Counted from the first letter of the stretch, positions 19,360 through 31,680 are shown. The stretch: DNA of 64,000 nucleotides from Phytophthora quininea (GCA_011947345.1 JAAVTG010000574.1:1-64000); one strand, 5' to 3'. Numbers and translations: made by a program. Notes: generated by a model from the sequence alone, not told the origin.

Positions 19360-20238
19360 TTATAGGCGTCGCAGTCTCCAGTTTGGAAAATTCACGTGCT
19401 TGGACATATCCGTGCCGAACAGCCCAAAATGTTTCTCGTATTCGGCGCCCGAGTAGCTCACGGTCGTGTCGTACATCATGAACCAGTAGGACTGACCCAC
19501 GCTCTTGGACCACCACGAATAATCGTACAGATATTGCTGCATGGTGCTCATGGACGCCCAATTGTTTTGGTAGTTTCCACCGGCATACGGCCATCCCGTT
19601 TCCGTCAGGTGAACTTTGCTCGAACCGAACTTGCTTGTCATTTGATTCCACTGTGCCACGAGCTTCTCGATAGGTGGCTGTCCGCCAGGCGTAAAGTACG
19701 GGTGGATGTTGACACCGATGATGTCGCAGGCATTGGCCAGCGTCCAAGCCTGGTCGGCACCCAACCACTCATTGATGCGCTGCGCCGATCCGACGGGAGT
19801 GTTGCCGACACAGCTCTTGACGCGACGGATGTAGCCGGCCAATTCGTCGGCCGAGAAGGAACCGAAGCCGCCGTTCTGCAGGTCCTCGTTGCCCACGTAG
19901 ACGGCCTCGACGGCCCACGAGTTGCGAGAGTAGCCGTCGCAAACGGCCTGAATCTCCGAGTCAATGTAGCGACGGTCACCCAGCTGCACACCGACAGCAA
20001 CGCGAATCCCGGCCGAGGCCGCCATGTCGACGACGTTGACACCGCTGAACTGCGCGTGGTAGGTGCGGATGCTCGAGAAGTACTGCGAGACCTGCTTCAT
20101 GTCGTTGGCTAGCACGTCCCAATTGACGGTCTGGTGGTGCCACGGAGAGTAGCAGACGCCGGTGGAAAGTCGAGCGTCGACGGTCGTCAAGAGAGTCGCA
20201 GCTATCGCTAAGACAGCTAGAAATGGAGAAGAAACCAT
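19360..20238 (-). CDS. Secreted GH17 endo-1,3-beta-glucanase, copy 1
   Basis: The 292-residue product starts at Met 20238 with a signal peptide of about 22 residues (hydrophobic [12 protein letters not shown], cut after VDA). The mature part is a glycoside hydrolase family 17 domain. The acid/base Glu lies at residue 118 in VYVGNED, and the nucleophile Glu at about 213 in [11 protein letters not shown]. The conserved GVNIHPYF lies between them. The enzyme should act outside the cell on beta-1,3-glucan, either in wall remodelling of an organism whose wall is rich in that polymer or on host callose. Residues 22 to about 183 are almost identical to the copy at 32846, while signal peptide and C-terminal third differ. 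There are no introns. A 238-codon open frame on the opposite strand is a composition shadow. Confidence 0.92.
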   Translation of the reverse strand: MVSSPFLAVLAIAATLLTTVDARLSTGVCYSPWHHQTVNWDVLANDMKQVSQYFSSIRTYHAQFSGVNVVDMAASAGIRVAVGVQLGDRRYIDSEIQAVCDGYSRNSWAVEAVYVGNEDLQNGGFGSFSADELAGYIRRVKSCVGNTPVGSAQRINEWLGADQAWTLANACDIIGVNIHPYFTPGGQPPIEKLVAQWNQMTSKFGSSKVHLTETGWPYAGGNYQNNWASMSTMQQYLYDYSWWSKSVGQSYWFMMYDTTVSYSGAEYEKHFGLFGTDMSKHVNFPNWRLRRL

Positions 20239-20667
20239 TGGTCGCTTCTGGCTTGGAGCTTCCTGAGGACAAGAAAATTGTGGAATGGGTCGCGCTCAAT
20301 GCGAACACCGCGAGTTTTCCGATGCTAAGAGAAGCAAAGTGCACGCACTACAATCTAACAGTTTATGGTTCCAACGGATTACGTGCTCCCGAAATTCTTG
20401 TCGTATTAACGGTTGCATCAATCTTCTGTGCAAGATCGACAAAGCAAAAAGCAATGGCGTTGAGTCGACACGATACGTTCGAGATGGGAACACTTCAGGA
20501 TCGTAAACATTATACCACAATCACTACATAAAAAGTTGTCAAATTCCCCAACAATGCTGTTCTTTGCAATACAAAACTCAAGTAATGTGATAAAATATCC
20601 CTGTAAAGTATTCACTATGTTTTAATCTGAGAAAAACACATCAAAATAGAAATACCCAGAACATCTT
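20239..20667. promoter_or_regulatory. Shared upstream region of divergent GH17 and ATG5 genes
   Basis: About 430 bp separate the start codons of the minus-strand GH17 gene and the plus-strand ATG5 gene, so both promoters must lie here. No clear core element was recognised. The ATG5-proximal 100 bp is A+T-rich. Confidence 0.5.
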
Positions 20668-21741
20668 ATGAACGACGCTGGCTTGGAGCTGCTGCGCCAG
20701 CGCGTGTGGGCGGGCCGCATCCCCGTCGTCTTCTCCTTAGACCCATCGGAAGTCACGACGCTACATGCTCCTCGTCCATTCTACGTAAGTTGTTGCTGTC
20801 CAGATACTACATACACAGTCTAAAACTGATGTTTGTTCCAAATTAATTGTTCTAACAGGCAATGGTTCCTCGGATGGGGTATCTGGTGTCCCAGACCCGG
20901 GACGTCGTCGAATATTTTCGAGACGCAGCTCCTCCCATGGCTGGTGTTCACGGCAACTCCATTTGGTTCGAGGCTAACGGCGTGCCGCTCCACTGGCATT
21001 TACCCTTCGGACTACTTCGTGACATTCTTTGCGGGACAGACCCGGTTGAGGCAGCAAACTTGCCCTGGAAGCTGACAGTCCACTTTTTGGGCTTCCCCAA
21101 CGAAGTCTTGCTGCCTTGTGACAACGAACAAAGTGTAGAGTCGCACTTTATGCACAGCTTGAAGCAAGCCACTTTTCTAAGGACAGGGTCGACGAAATCC
21201 GTGATGGCGCTTCCTGAAGCTCAACAGACCCAGATCTGGACCAGCATCTCTCAGAGTAAGTGAATTCTGACAAGGACTTCAGATACCTTCACGTACTAAT
21301 GGCTTATATATATATATATATATATTGATAGATGACTATGAGAGTTATCAAGAGGCGACGCACGAGTTGCATTTGGACGGGGAGGTCTCGACGCTGAGGC
21401 ATCTGCCGCTGCGGGTGCACCTCGATGACGCACCCGCAATTCAGATGCCAATCGCGCCGTTGCAGGATGGTGCGTTGGGTTAAATATAGGTCTAGGAAAT
21501 TATTTACTAACCATTCTGTTTGTGGAATTGTTGTGGCAGGCCAAGAAAAACTCTGCTGGAAGTGTTGCACTACCTGATTCCAGACCTCTTCACGTCAGCG
21601 ACAACGGACACGGAAAACAAGCTGCAGCTCGTCGTCCACGGCATTCCAGTCCCATCGCACGTCTCTATCGTGACTTTGTATCGGAACTTTGCCTACGCCG
21701 ACGGCTTTCTCTACGTAGCGGTGCTGTCTCGACGATCATGA
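20668..21741 (+). CDS. ATG5: Autophagy protein ATG5, four exons
   Basis: Exons are 20668-20784, 20859-21255, 21332-21473 and 21540-21741, totalling 858 nt for 285 residues, close to the usual 275-295. Exon 1 encodes RVWAGRIPVVFSL. Exon 2 has VPRMGYLV, WFEANGVPLHWHLPFGLL, LPWKLTVHFLGFP and VESHFMHSLKQATFL, the classic ATG5 blocks. Exon 3 has LRHLPLRVH, and exon 4 carries the second ubiquitin-like half with LLEVLHYLIPDLF and LVVHGIPVPSHV. ATG5 is conjugated to ATG12 through a Lys and with ATG16 promotes ATG8 lipidation on the growing autophagosome. Introns 1 and 2 have GTAAGT donors, and intron 2 contains a (TA)n tract. Only the weak donor GTTGGG at 21474 keeps exon 4 in frame; the better-looking GTGCGT at 21470 would not. 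This is probably a functional single-copy gene. Confidence 0.92.
21306..21326. repeat. (TA)n microsatellite in ATG5 intron 2
   Basis: About ten TA units lie immediately upstream of the intron 2 acceptor TTGATAG. Confidence 0.9.
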
Positions 21742-21824
21742 TCTTATCAAACAGCAAGATGGCGCCTTAAATGTTGTGGTCACTTCAAATATTACCTCTC
21801 GTGCTCTGCTGAAGCACCACTAAC

Positions 21825-21935
21825 GTTGAGATCGTCTCCACATTTTCTGGTGGCTGATAAAGCGCATGGACAGGAGCTTCAGGATGCAGAAGAGCAGCAC
21901 AGGGCAACTGGCGGGCTGAAGCCCATGAACTACCA
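21825..21935 (-). pseudogene. Relic of a PDR transporter 3' end
   Basis: On the minus strand, FMGFSPP (about 21930-21910) is joined almost directly to LLFCILKLLSMRFISHQK (about 21890-21835). In the full transporter at 26198 these two segments are about 90 residues apart, as the extracellular loop and last helix lie between them. The DNA match to 26205-26260 and 26511-26530 is clear by eye (for example TTTCTGGTGG and GCGGGCTGAAGCCCATGAAC). It is therefore a heavily deleted copy of the end of a PDR gene in the same orientation as the complete one 4.3 kb away. Confidence 0.8.
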
Positions 21936-22113
21936 ATAGTCGAGACCTTCCGATCATCTGGCTCGCACACACATATCTTGATCAAACCACAGTGTTTATT
22001 TTATCGTTACCCAACAGTTGATTTCGCCTGCTATTAGAACTGGCGCACCCCATGAACTCCAGTTCCTACCGTCTACCCGTAGAAAATCCTACAGATCGAG
22101 AAGCCAAAGAGCG

Positions 22114-25100
22114 ATGTCTGACAAGGCGGAAGCGCTGGGCGACCCCTGCGCGAATGGCAACCTCGTGACGGTGTGGCGTTTGGTGGGAGCAAGAGGGCGT
22201 TTCCATCGAGGCGGAGAGCTCGAGGTACAAGCACAGACCGCTGACCCGCGCGAGTGAGTATGGTCACCTGAAAGTTGTCAAATATTTGCTGGGGCGGGGC
22301 GCTCAAGTGGACGCAAAGAACCAAGACGGAACCACGGCGCTGAGTTTCGCAGCAAGTAAGGGCCATCTGGAGGTTGCACAGCTTCTAGTCGAGCATGGCA
22401 GCACCAGCGTGAATGCGTCGGACGTTAACGGGCGGACACCGCTGTCACTGGCTGCTGGAAACGGTCATGAGCAGATGGTCAAGTGGCTGGTTGACATCGA
22501 TGCTAATGCGAATATTGCAGACGTGACCGGCAAAACACCACTCTTTTATGCGTGCTACCATAATGAGCTTGAGATTGCCGAGTGGTTAGCTGGGATTGGA
22601 GCTGATGAGAATGCAGTCGATATGGAAGGGAAACACTACTTATGGTGGCGTGTAGGAGGGGTTGCTTTAAAATTGCCAAGTGGCTGGTTAAGATCGGAGC
22701 TGACGTGAATGCAGCACACACGGAAGGGAGATCGCCACTCTTGTACGCGTGTAAGATGGGTAACTTTAAAATTGCCGACTGGCTGGAAGAGATCCGAGTT
22801 GAGGTGAATGGAGCAGACCCGAAAGGGAAAACACCCCTCATTTAGGCGGGTGACTACGAAATGGTGGAATTTCTGTTAGGGAAGAAGGCAGACCAAGCCT
22901 AATCGACAATACTCAACGAGCAGCTCGGGACTATGCACCCCGAAATATCAAGGAGCTGCTCCTGTTGAATATTATTCAAGGCCAGCGAAGGTTCCAATCG
23001 TCATTAACGTCTCCGCAGTGGTTCATCCGTGCTACAGAGATCGAACTCGAGGAATTCGAGTCGGCCAAAGACATTGGTGGAGATTTTATTGGGAGGTGGC
23101 TACACTCGGAAGTGGTAATCAAGCTCTGGATGCCGAGTTCTACCGAGAAGCTGTCGTTTGAGGAGCAGGCAAATCGCTGGTTTGTACTTCGGCACCCAAA
23201 CATTCAAAAGCTCTACGGCGCGGTATATGAACGCTATTGTTTGTTGATTTGTGAGCACATGACGAACGGGTCTTTGGCCGACTATATCGAGACAATCATG
23301 TGGAAACGTGAAGACGAGAATGGATCTCTGGCTGACTCTATCAAGAACATTTTGTGGACTGTAAAATGTTTGTATGAGGCTGCTTTAGGCTTGCAGTTCC
23401 TGCATGGGCGGGGTCTGGTGCACGGAGATGTCCGACTGGCGAACATTCTCATCGGTGAGGACGGCATCGCGAGGATGGCGAATGTGGCGCACGCTGTTCC
23501 AACCCAAAGTAGTGGTGATGAAAAATGCTCTTTGGCTTCTGACATTCTCGCTTTTGGGAAATGCTTATCACGTGCCAAGTTTCCTTTCAACCCGAAGCTA
23601 GGGTACGAGCTTATTGAACTGGAGAACGACATGTCTCGTGATCCAGAGGATCGATGCACAATTGCCACCGTCGTTTCTCGGTTAAGAGATTTGCTAGATG
23701 TGATGAATGAAAAGGAGGAGCTTCCACAGGATTCATGTGGTTGTGACAGTGACGTCTTCGATAAACTGAGCGAGATTGAGGACGCTGTGGACGAGCTCGA
23801 TAGTGAGCTTTACAGAAACCTACTTGATGTACTTAAGAGCTACTGCGAGAGAGTTTTGGATTCTAGTCCTTCCATCAACGCGAAAGCGATTGAAGATGCA
23901 GTCATCATCCTCCAAAACATTCTTGTTGCTATCGATCAGCAGCAATCTAGATCCAATCTAGCGATCCAACGCCTTTCCTCCAGCCGCGCAACAGATTCCT
24001 ATCTGGATTTCTTTAGGAAGCAAATGCAGTGCTTCCTTAATGCACTGGGTGCTTCTGCAGTGATCCTCCGCGAATTTGAACAGCAGTGGTGTGGGCTATG
24101 TTAGCATCAGATCGATATGTTTGTGTCTGAGCTAGACAAGTCCCTCACCCTGCTACGCCCTGCTGACGAAGAGGATATGTTAGCTCTATTGCAGCAAGAG
24201 AGGCAAAACAAACGGTATTCTCCGGAGCAGCGCGAGATTATCCAGAAGGCATACGACGAATTAGCTTCAAAGCAATCCGACAGGACGTTTGAACAGCTTC
24301 CGGACTGGTTCATTGGGTCGTACGAGCTCGAAAACGAAAAGGAATTCGCTCGTGGTGGCTTTAGCGTTGTTTCGCGAGCTACGTGGCTGCAATCGAAGGT
24401 GGTTGTCAAGAGAATGATCATGGATAGTAGTTTCCTGTCATCGGGGAGTCGACAGGAACAGCGCCAAACCTTTCAGAACGAAATCTCGCTGTGGTTCTCC
24501 CTGAGCCATCCACATGTCGTGAAGTTGTTTGGCGGATGCCACATCGGGACGCCGTTCTTCGTATGCGAAGAAGCCACGAACGCCCCACTCGACAAGTACT
24601 TAAAAGATCACCCAACCTAAGTGCGGTAGAAGCTTTACGAGGCTGCTCTAGGACTTGAGTATCTTCATGCGCGAGGCATCGTTCATCGAGATTTAAAATG
24701 CGACAGCATCTTGGTCGGTACTGACGGGAAGGCCAAATTGACAGATTTCGGGCTGAGTGCGCCAGCTAGTGCTGAGGCAGCAGACCAAGGAGCAGTAAGT
24801 GGTGCTGTTCGGTGGGTGGCTCCGGAATGTCTGAACGGGAAGCAGGCAACGTACCCGTCGGATATCTTTTCGCTTGGTATGTGCATCATCCAAGCAGTCA
24901 GTGGGCAGGTGCCATGGGGAGGCCGACTGGACAATGGTGTAGTCCAGGCTCATGTAAAGAAAGGGGAACTGCCTTCACGTCCTCCTCAGTTTACGGACTC
25001 TCAGTGGCAACTGGTGGAGAATATGTGCATGTTTGATCCATCCAAACGAGTGCACATTCTTGTCGCCGTCCAAAAGTTGAAGCAGTTTGCAGAAAGCTCG

Positions 25101-25607
25101 GTGGACAATTCTCCTACGTTTTGGAAGGCCCTTGTGCGCTCGTGGAGGCAGAACCTGCTTCACCTGGCGAGACGAAAACTATCGCGAAATAATATCGACA
25201 CAAACAATCGAATGGCATCCCAAATCTACGAGCTTCTCCTGGACCGCCTCGACAACTTGTACACTCACAATTACGACGCTGTCTTTGGGACTAGCCTCAA
25301 TGCTATCTCATCGAGAACCATGCAGGCGTTGACGCAATTGCATGAGCTGAAGTCGACGCTGGATCTTGTGAAATCGGTGTTCAGGGGTTCTTGTTGCTTG
25401 ACCGGGTTCTTGCGGAGTACTTTATTGCCTCGGACGCTACCGTGCACGCTTGGGAAGGTGAATGCTCGGCAATTCTGTGTGGTAAAGCCGTTGGCTCCCA
25501 CGGCGTGGAACCGACAAGAGATGGAGTGGACAGTGTTTGTGCAGCATGATCGCACACTGATGGACGGTATCCATGACATGGAAACGTTGTTAACTGTTTT
25601 CCAGTAA
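22114..25607 (+). pseudogene. Ankyrin-repeat / tandem kinase fusion, interrupted
   Basis: The N-terminus (Met 22114) runs into about six to seven ankyrin repeats (GHLKVVKYLLGRGAQVDAKN, GHLEVAQLLVEHG, HEQMVKWLVDIDANANIAD and others) up to 22900. A kinase-like domain (about 23060-23700) follows with LRHPNIQKLYGAV and GLVHGDVRLANILI. The DFG is replaced, so it is probably a pseudokinase. A helical linker comes next. A second, TKL-type kinase domain (about 24310-25090) has [39 protein letters not shown] and APE-like APECL; the usual Asn of HRDLKxxN is Ser. A helical C-terminus ends at 25607. Breaks include a +1 at about 22183, a -1 in an A-run at about 22630, and a stop in PLI* at about 22843. 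There is another frame change near 22900-22960, and in-frame stops lie at 24102, 24618 and 24627. The two kinase halves share one frame across the 24102 stop. Confidence 0.85.
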
Positions 25608-26197
25608 GAGACTTAGAGTTTCTTCGGCGGCTGTTGAAGATCAAACTGTTTCAACGTGCGTCTCCAAACGCACGGTGAGCTTGTTCATGATACATTCATG
25701 GATCGCGAAGCCTCTTTACTCGTCTTGTGGTCATTACTGCAGCCTTGTCGGGATGGCTGAGTGCTGAACGCATGTCGCCAACATTGGACACCCTGCACTT
25801 GCCAGCCGTAAGCCTCGTTGTTGAGACCTCTCTGATTTACTCAGACCACTTTGCGCTGCAGCTCTTCTGAAGGTTTATTCGGCAACGCCTCCAAACCGAC
25901 GGCTCACTGTTAAAGACGCCTGTGACTACGACTCACAAGAATTACTTCAGAGAGCCATAATTTGAGCTGATGAGTTCATTCTGCAACGTAGTGATGGTCC
26001 GTACGATGTACTCAAAAACCGAGAGGCCGTCGACTTCATGCGGCAGAAACCGCTCAGCTCGGGACAATCAGCGTTGAGGTACGTAGCAATGCAATTTTGC
26101 AAGGTTTGTTCAACTCCAAAACCAACTCGTTTCTCTCTTTATTCTGCAGGTCGTGACTGTATTTTGTTTTACGCAGTGAAATGCAAGCAGATCGTCT
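25608..26197. other. Decayed gene end with possible intron
   Basis: Plus-strand fragments such as RLTVKDACDYDSQELLQRA (about 25900) and SDGPYDVLKNREAVDFMRQK (about 25990) look like the C-terminal tail of an oomycete repeat protein. They are followed by a GTACGT...CTGCAG intron-like stretch (26080-26149). The product is not identified. Confidence 0.35.
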
Positions 26198-29100
26198 CTA
26201 CTTTTTCTGGTGGTTGATGAAGCGCATGGCCAGGAGCTTCAGAATACAGAAGAGCAGCACAAACGCGGCGAGGATGCCCGTGTTTCTCCACATTTGGTCG
26301 TGCTTGACGGAGAAATTCATGTCGAGGTAGTCCACGACCGTGGCGTTAGCGGGAAGACTTGCTGGCGCGTTCGTCATCTGCTTGCAGCCTATGTTGCTGG
26401 AATCGCCGTCGGGACAGTTGCCAAACACCGCCGCTGCCGTCGCAGCAAACATGTAGTTGAGTGGGTTGATGTGGTAGACCCACTTGCAGGCCGACGGCAA
26501 GTCGGCAGCGGGCGGGCTGAAGCCCATGAACAGGAACAGGATCAAGATGAGCAGCATCCCCATCAGCTCTGTGACCTCGAGGTTCGGCGTCAGGAAGACG
26601 AAGAACTCGCCCATGTAGGCCAGCAGGAGCACCGTCAACACCAGGACCAGCAGAACGATGAAGAACGGACCCGCACCAGTAAGTCCCGCCAGGGGATACA
26701 GAAGTCCGAGGAACAACAACGCCGATACAACAACGTACGGAATCTCCATGACCGTCGAGGCAAAGAAGTACCAGAAGGCGTTGTACGTTTGCGCCGCTCG
26801 TTCACGGTAGAAGATGACTCGTCCTTCAGCCGCAATAGGAAGGATGGCGTTGAACGACACAATGCCGAGGAAGGACATGGCCATGTAGAGCATTCCCAGT
26901 CCAGAGTTGACGCCAGAGTACGAACTGTACTCGGCGCTGACGTACGTAATGCCGATGACCAGGCCCAGCCACAGCGAGATGGCGAAGCGCGTGAAGTTGA
27001 ACGATGGCGTCCTCCAGTACATGTTGGCGAAGCGAGCGAGCAGGAACTTCATCTGCGTCAGCTCCGTGGCGGCGCGTTTGTCCGTGAACGTCAGCTGGGG
27101 CAGCGATGGAGACGGCTTGAACGCTCCTTCTTCGTTCATTTTGTCTTGCAGCTGCTGGAACTGCACGCTCGACTTAAAGCTCTCAACAAAGTCGATCCGA
27201 TCGGCCAGTTTGTTGCCGACACCCGCGCCAATCACCTCCAGCATCCACGTCGCCGGGTTGTATCCTTTGTTCAAGCTGGCCACGCCGTCGATCGACTCAA
27301 AGTACTCGATCATCTTGCAAGCGTCAGCGCCCAATTCGCCCTGGAACACCATCTCACCGCCTCGCTTGAGCAGCAGCATGCTGTCGAACACTTGGAAGAC
27401 TTCCCAGGACGGCTGGTGGATCGTACACACGACTGTGCGGCCAGTGTTGGCCACCTTGCGAACGCCGTCCATGATCAACTTTGCCGAGCGAGCGTCCAGT
27501 CCACTGGTGGGTTCGTCTAGGAAGAGAACGCTCGGCTGCGCTGCCAGCTCCACTCCAATCGTCAGCCGCTTCATCTGCTCGACCGAGCTGCCCCTGACGA
27601 TTTGGTCGGCGATTGGCGTCAACCCCAACAGCTCTAGACATTCGTCCACCGAGTCGTATTTTTCAGCGTCCGACACCTCGGCGCCCTGACGCAGGAAAGC
27701 GCTGAACATCAAGGCCTCGCGGATGGTTGCCGACTCCCAGTGAATGTCCATCTGCTCGCAGTATCCCGTTGCGCGGCGAATGGCCAAGTCCGTAGCAGGA
27801 TGGCCGTTCAGCAGGATCTGTCCTTGGATCTTGCCTCCGGTCTTGCGGCCTGCAATCACGTCCATCAATGTCGTCTTGCCAGCACCGGAAGAGCCCATCA
27901 GAGCCGTCATCGTTCCCGGCAATGCAAACCCGCTGATCCCCTTGAGCAAGTCGATGGTTTCCTTGGAGTTGGTCGGGTCAGGGACGCTGTACCACAAATC
28001 CTTGAAAGCTACTGTGACTGGGATGAAGTGCCTCTCCTTCGATGATTTCACCTCCAGCACAGCTTCGTTGCGTGGTGTTTGAATGAGATTGTAGTCTTTG
28101 GTGGCGTCGGGTGTGCTCTCCGCGTCGAATGTGACGTTCTCAGGGCTTTCGTAGCGACAGTTTTCGAGCGCGAGGATCGAGAGGAAGATGAAGAAGACGT
28201 ACGTCGCCGCCATGTAGATGATGCCTGTCCAGATCCAGAACTTCTCTGAGGGCACTTCGTACAAGCTGAGTGCGTATTCCCCGTAGTCATGCCATACGTC
28301 GAGCAGTAGTCGATGTCCTCGTACACACACGTATCGAAGCGTGAATCGGAGTACTGGTTCACAGCGAGAGCTCGGACTGCCCACCCGACGGGGTTGATCC
28401 AGTAAATCCAAATCAAATAGTCTGGGATTTGGCCTTTCGTGATGGAGAAGCCGGCGTACAGTGTGAAGAACAGGATGCAGACGCTGGAGACCGGGTTGGC
28501 CACATTCAGGTTCGGCGACGCAGACGCCAAGAGGAAGAAGAAAGCCTGGAACGCGATGTTCGTCACGCACAAGATCACCAGGAAGGTGAGGAAGCCCGCA
28601 ACGGTATCCACGAAGCCGCACATCCAGTACACGATGGAGCCAAACACCACGCTCTCGATAATGATCGGGATCACTTGGCTTGCTGAATGGGAGAGCACGT
28701 AGGAAGCTGTCCGGAAGAAGTTGGATCCGCGTTGTTTGTAGAAGACTTCGCGTGCTGCCATGTTTGTAGGGATCGACGAGGCCTGAGCTAGCGATAAGCA
28801 GAGCACCGCCTCGAAGATGACCCCCATGATCAACTGCGAGTTCGTCGGATCGACCTGGTAGAAGACTGCGGAGTACAGCAACGCCACGATCGTGTTCATC
28901 ACCAAGCGTCCAATGAGACCCGACGCCTCGTGCTTCAAAATGGCGATCTCGCGCTTCATGAGCAAGATGGTGCTCGCCCAAACGTTTAAGTCGAACTCCG
29001 GTTGAGTCTTGCGGATGGTTTCCATGCTCTGAAGCAGGTTAGGCTGCACCGGTTCTTCGAGATCGCTGAGCACTCGAGCGTGTATCGATGAGCGCTCAAA

Positions 29101-30375
29101 CGTCTCGGCGAACTCCTTGGGAAAACGAGGGATAGTATGCCCAGGCCCAACCGCGACTTCGTATTGATGCTGCATGTCCGTGCCGAGGTCCAGCAAGAAG
29201 TCGGCCACGTCGCGACGAGGAGGACGTTTGAATCCAAGATTTTCAAAGTACTCGAGTGCTGTCTCGCGGGGGCCGCGGTACATGACGTAGCCGTCGTTGA
29301 GGATCATGACGTCGTCGAAGAGCGCGAAGATCTCAGGCGAAGGCTGCAGCAGCGAGATCACAACCGTCTTGTGGAACTTCTTGGCAAAGCTGCGCTGGGT
29401 CTCGATGATGTCGAAGGCTGCAGCGCTGTCCAAACCAGTGGTGATCTCGTCCATCATCATGATGTAGCGGTCTCCGAACTGCATCTCGCCGGTTGTCACG
29501 CGCTTGCGCTCGCCACCGGAGACACCGCGCACCATGGCGTCGCCAACGATCGTGTTCTGGCAGTTGTCAAGGCCAAGCTGCTGGACGACGATGTCCGGGT
29601 GGTGCTTGATTATGGCCTGCACCGCTTTCAAAGCTTCGACACTGTCAGCCGTCGTGTTGTGACTAAACTCATCTTCAGCGCGCTTCGAGCGGTCCCCATC
29701 GCCACACGCGTGAGCGAACTCCATCGTCTCCTTCACCGTAAGCAGCGGCATGTGATGGTCTCGTTGCTCCACATACGATACAAGCTGCGGTAGCAGTTTC
29801 TGCAGGTCTTGCTTGGGGGTGCCGTTATACGTCACTTTGCCATCGATCTCGATGTTCTTCGCCTCTGGGAAGCGGCCGCTCAGCAGCTTCATCAACGACG
29901 ACTTGCCTGAACCAGGTTGGCCCAGTACGAGCGTGATGGTGCCCGGTTTGAACGCGCCGTTAATGTTTTTCAAGACCTCTTTCTTGACGATGCGTTTCTT
30001 GGCGAAGACGCGACGGAGTGTCTTCTTCATCTCAGTGGCGAGAGTCGGGAGCTCCGATGTGCCACCAGAACCGTCGACCGTGATGTCAGCCGTGATGGAG
30101 ACGTTCTTGAAGCGCACCTCCATCTCAGGGAGTGGCTTGTCGAGAGCCTTGTCGAGGAGAGACGCCATGTGTTGGTGGAGTTCCAATGGCCCTCTAGCCA
30201 TCAGCGTCTTGGCGTTGTCGTAGCCGATCGTGGGGACGACCGGCTGTCCAGAATTGTCGGTCTGCATGCGTGTACTTGGCCCTGACTGTTTTGAGGAGGT
30301 AGAAGTTGCTTGAGCGCCGTAAATTGGAGAGTAAGCTGCAAGATACGACGGCAACGTGCGGATTAGTAGACGCAC
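26198..30375 (-). pseudogene. PDR-type ABCG drug-efflux transporter with one frameshift
   Basis: This is a full-size pleiotropic drug resistance ABC transporter, (NBD-TMD)x2, about 1390 codons as expected for the family. The N-half is open from Met 30375; a later Met at 30267 may be the true start. It has Walker A GQPGSGKSS (residues about 152-160), signature VSGGERKRVT, Walker B IMMMDEITTGLD and the first six-helix domain. The C-half, open to 26198, has Walker A GSSGAGKTTLMD, a degenerate signature VEQMKRLTIGVEL, Walker B VLFLDEPTSGLD, and the second membrane domain ending LLAMRFINHQKK. The halves are in different frames. The junction lies near 28285-28290, around DYCSTYGM / YGEYALSLYEV, where one base appears lost. 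These pumps export xenobiotics and fungicides at the plasma membrane. Apart from this single break it looks intact, so either a recent pseudogene or a sequence error is possible. Confidence 0.9.
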
Positions 30376-30399
30376 GTGTCACAGCGGCAAACTCCATCA

Positions 30400-31180
30400 T
30401 CAGTTTTGCTTAGTCCATTTCGGCTCAGCCAATCAGCGACGACGGCAACTGATGATGGTTCCAATCCGCGTCCAATATTTGTATACACTTTCTGCATCAT
30501 CGTCATAATAGTTCATGTAGCCGCATTCAGCCAAGGAAAGGCAGTCTGCAAATTAAATAACGGTTGCTATATAATAGAGTACTCTTCAACAACTGTCGAC
30601 AGCGAGTTCGATCGAGCTTGAGGCACAGTTCTTATATTCTTGCATTTGGTTGTGATTGTTCTCGTCGGGCCACCACTACTCGGACGGATCCACATGTCGA
30701 GGCCACTGTTCCTGGTGCTGCCAGAGTTACCATCCTTTAGACATCGACGAGAGCTGGTCCTTCTCCGGTCCCCAATATCCGTTTCCACAAAGCTTACACT
30801 CGACCATACTGCTCAAGTTATTGCCTCTTTCCCCCACGCCTGGCCTTGGGCACCCTTCGTCGAACAAGTATTGCTGCTTAGTGTTGGACGGCGGAAGGCC
30901 AATGTATTCGCTGCTTACGTGTGCCTTGTCAAAGATACAATCGGTGTGCTATGCCGGTACGTGCCCAACTTGCTCAAATGACCGTCCTGCCACGACAAAG
31001 AGACGATTTGGTTCCGTGTTGCTGGAAAGCACGCGGCGTTGGTGCTGCTTTGGATCGCGCAGTGAATCATACTCCGTGATCATACAGACAAACGACCAGG
31101 AGACTCTATTTTGCTTGAAGCTGAAGGCTTGTGCAGTCCTATCCACAAGATCTCCCGCTTCGTACAGGTCCTAATCAAAC
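30400..31180. other. No recognisable gene
   Basis: It is partly A+T-rich (30480-30600), directly upstream of the transporter. Plus frames at 30640-31174 are Ser/Cys-rich and unrecognised. Confidence 0.4.
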
Positions 31181-31680
31181 GCTAAGCTGTCGATCGATCC
31201 GAGATCAAATGGCGTGCGTCTGTTGCCTTCTTTGAGCTAGCTTCGATATCTTCTATAGACAGCAAGCTTAGCAGCGAATTCCTACGCCAACGTCTTGGGT
31301 TTGAAAGCCCATCAGCCTTCGTATGATCATCACGTTCGCGTTTCTTTCGGCGCGCTTTTCGGTGGTGGACTCGAGAGCATTCGTGGGTTGATTTCGAGCG
31401 TGAGCGCATAGAGCACGGCAAGTCCCTGACCTCTTTGCCACCGCTGTGGTGACCGCGGAGTCTACAGCAGACAAGCCTCGTTGGGACGCGAAAATTTATT
31501 ACCTGCACGTTCCACTTCGAAGCAACGACGGAAATCGTCCCCCAAATCCATCAATGATCGAAGCACGTTGTGCTAGCTGCCTTCCCCGATGTACACGAGG
31601 CAGATTGACAGTCGGGGATCTCACCACGATAGCAACAAAGTCTTGTGGCATTTCTCGCTTGGATCGTCCCCAGTGGGAAC

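Noticed and set aside
19396..20112. Long plus-strand ORF over GH17 copy 1 (and the equivalent minus-strand ORF over copy 2)
   Set aside because: Both are antisense to clear GH17 genes, share the conserved block only because the genes do, and lack protein-like motifs. They are codon-bias shadows.
26210..27689. Long plus-strand ORFs inside the PDR transporter
   Set aside because: They are antisense to conserved ABC motifs, and composition is typical of mirror frames.
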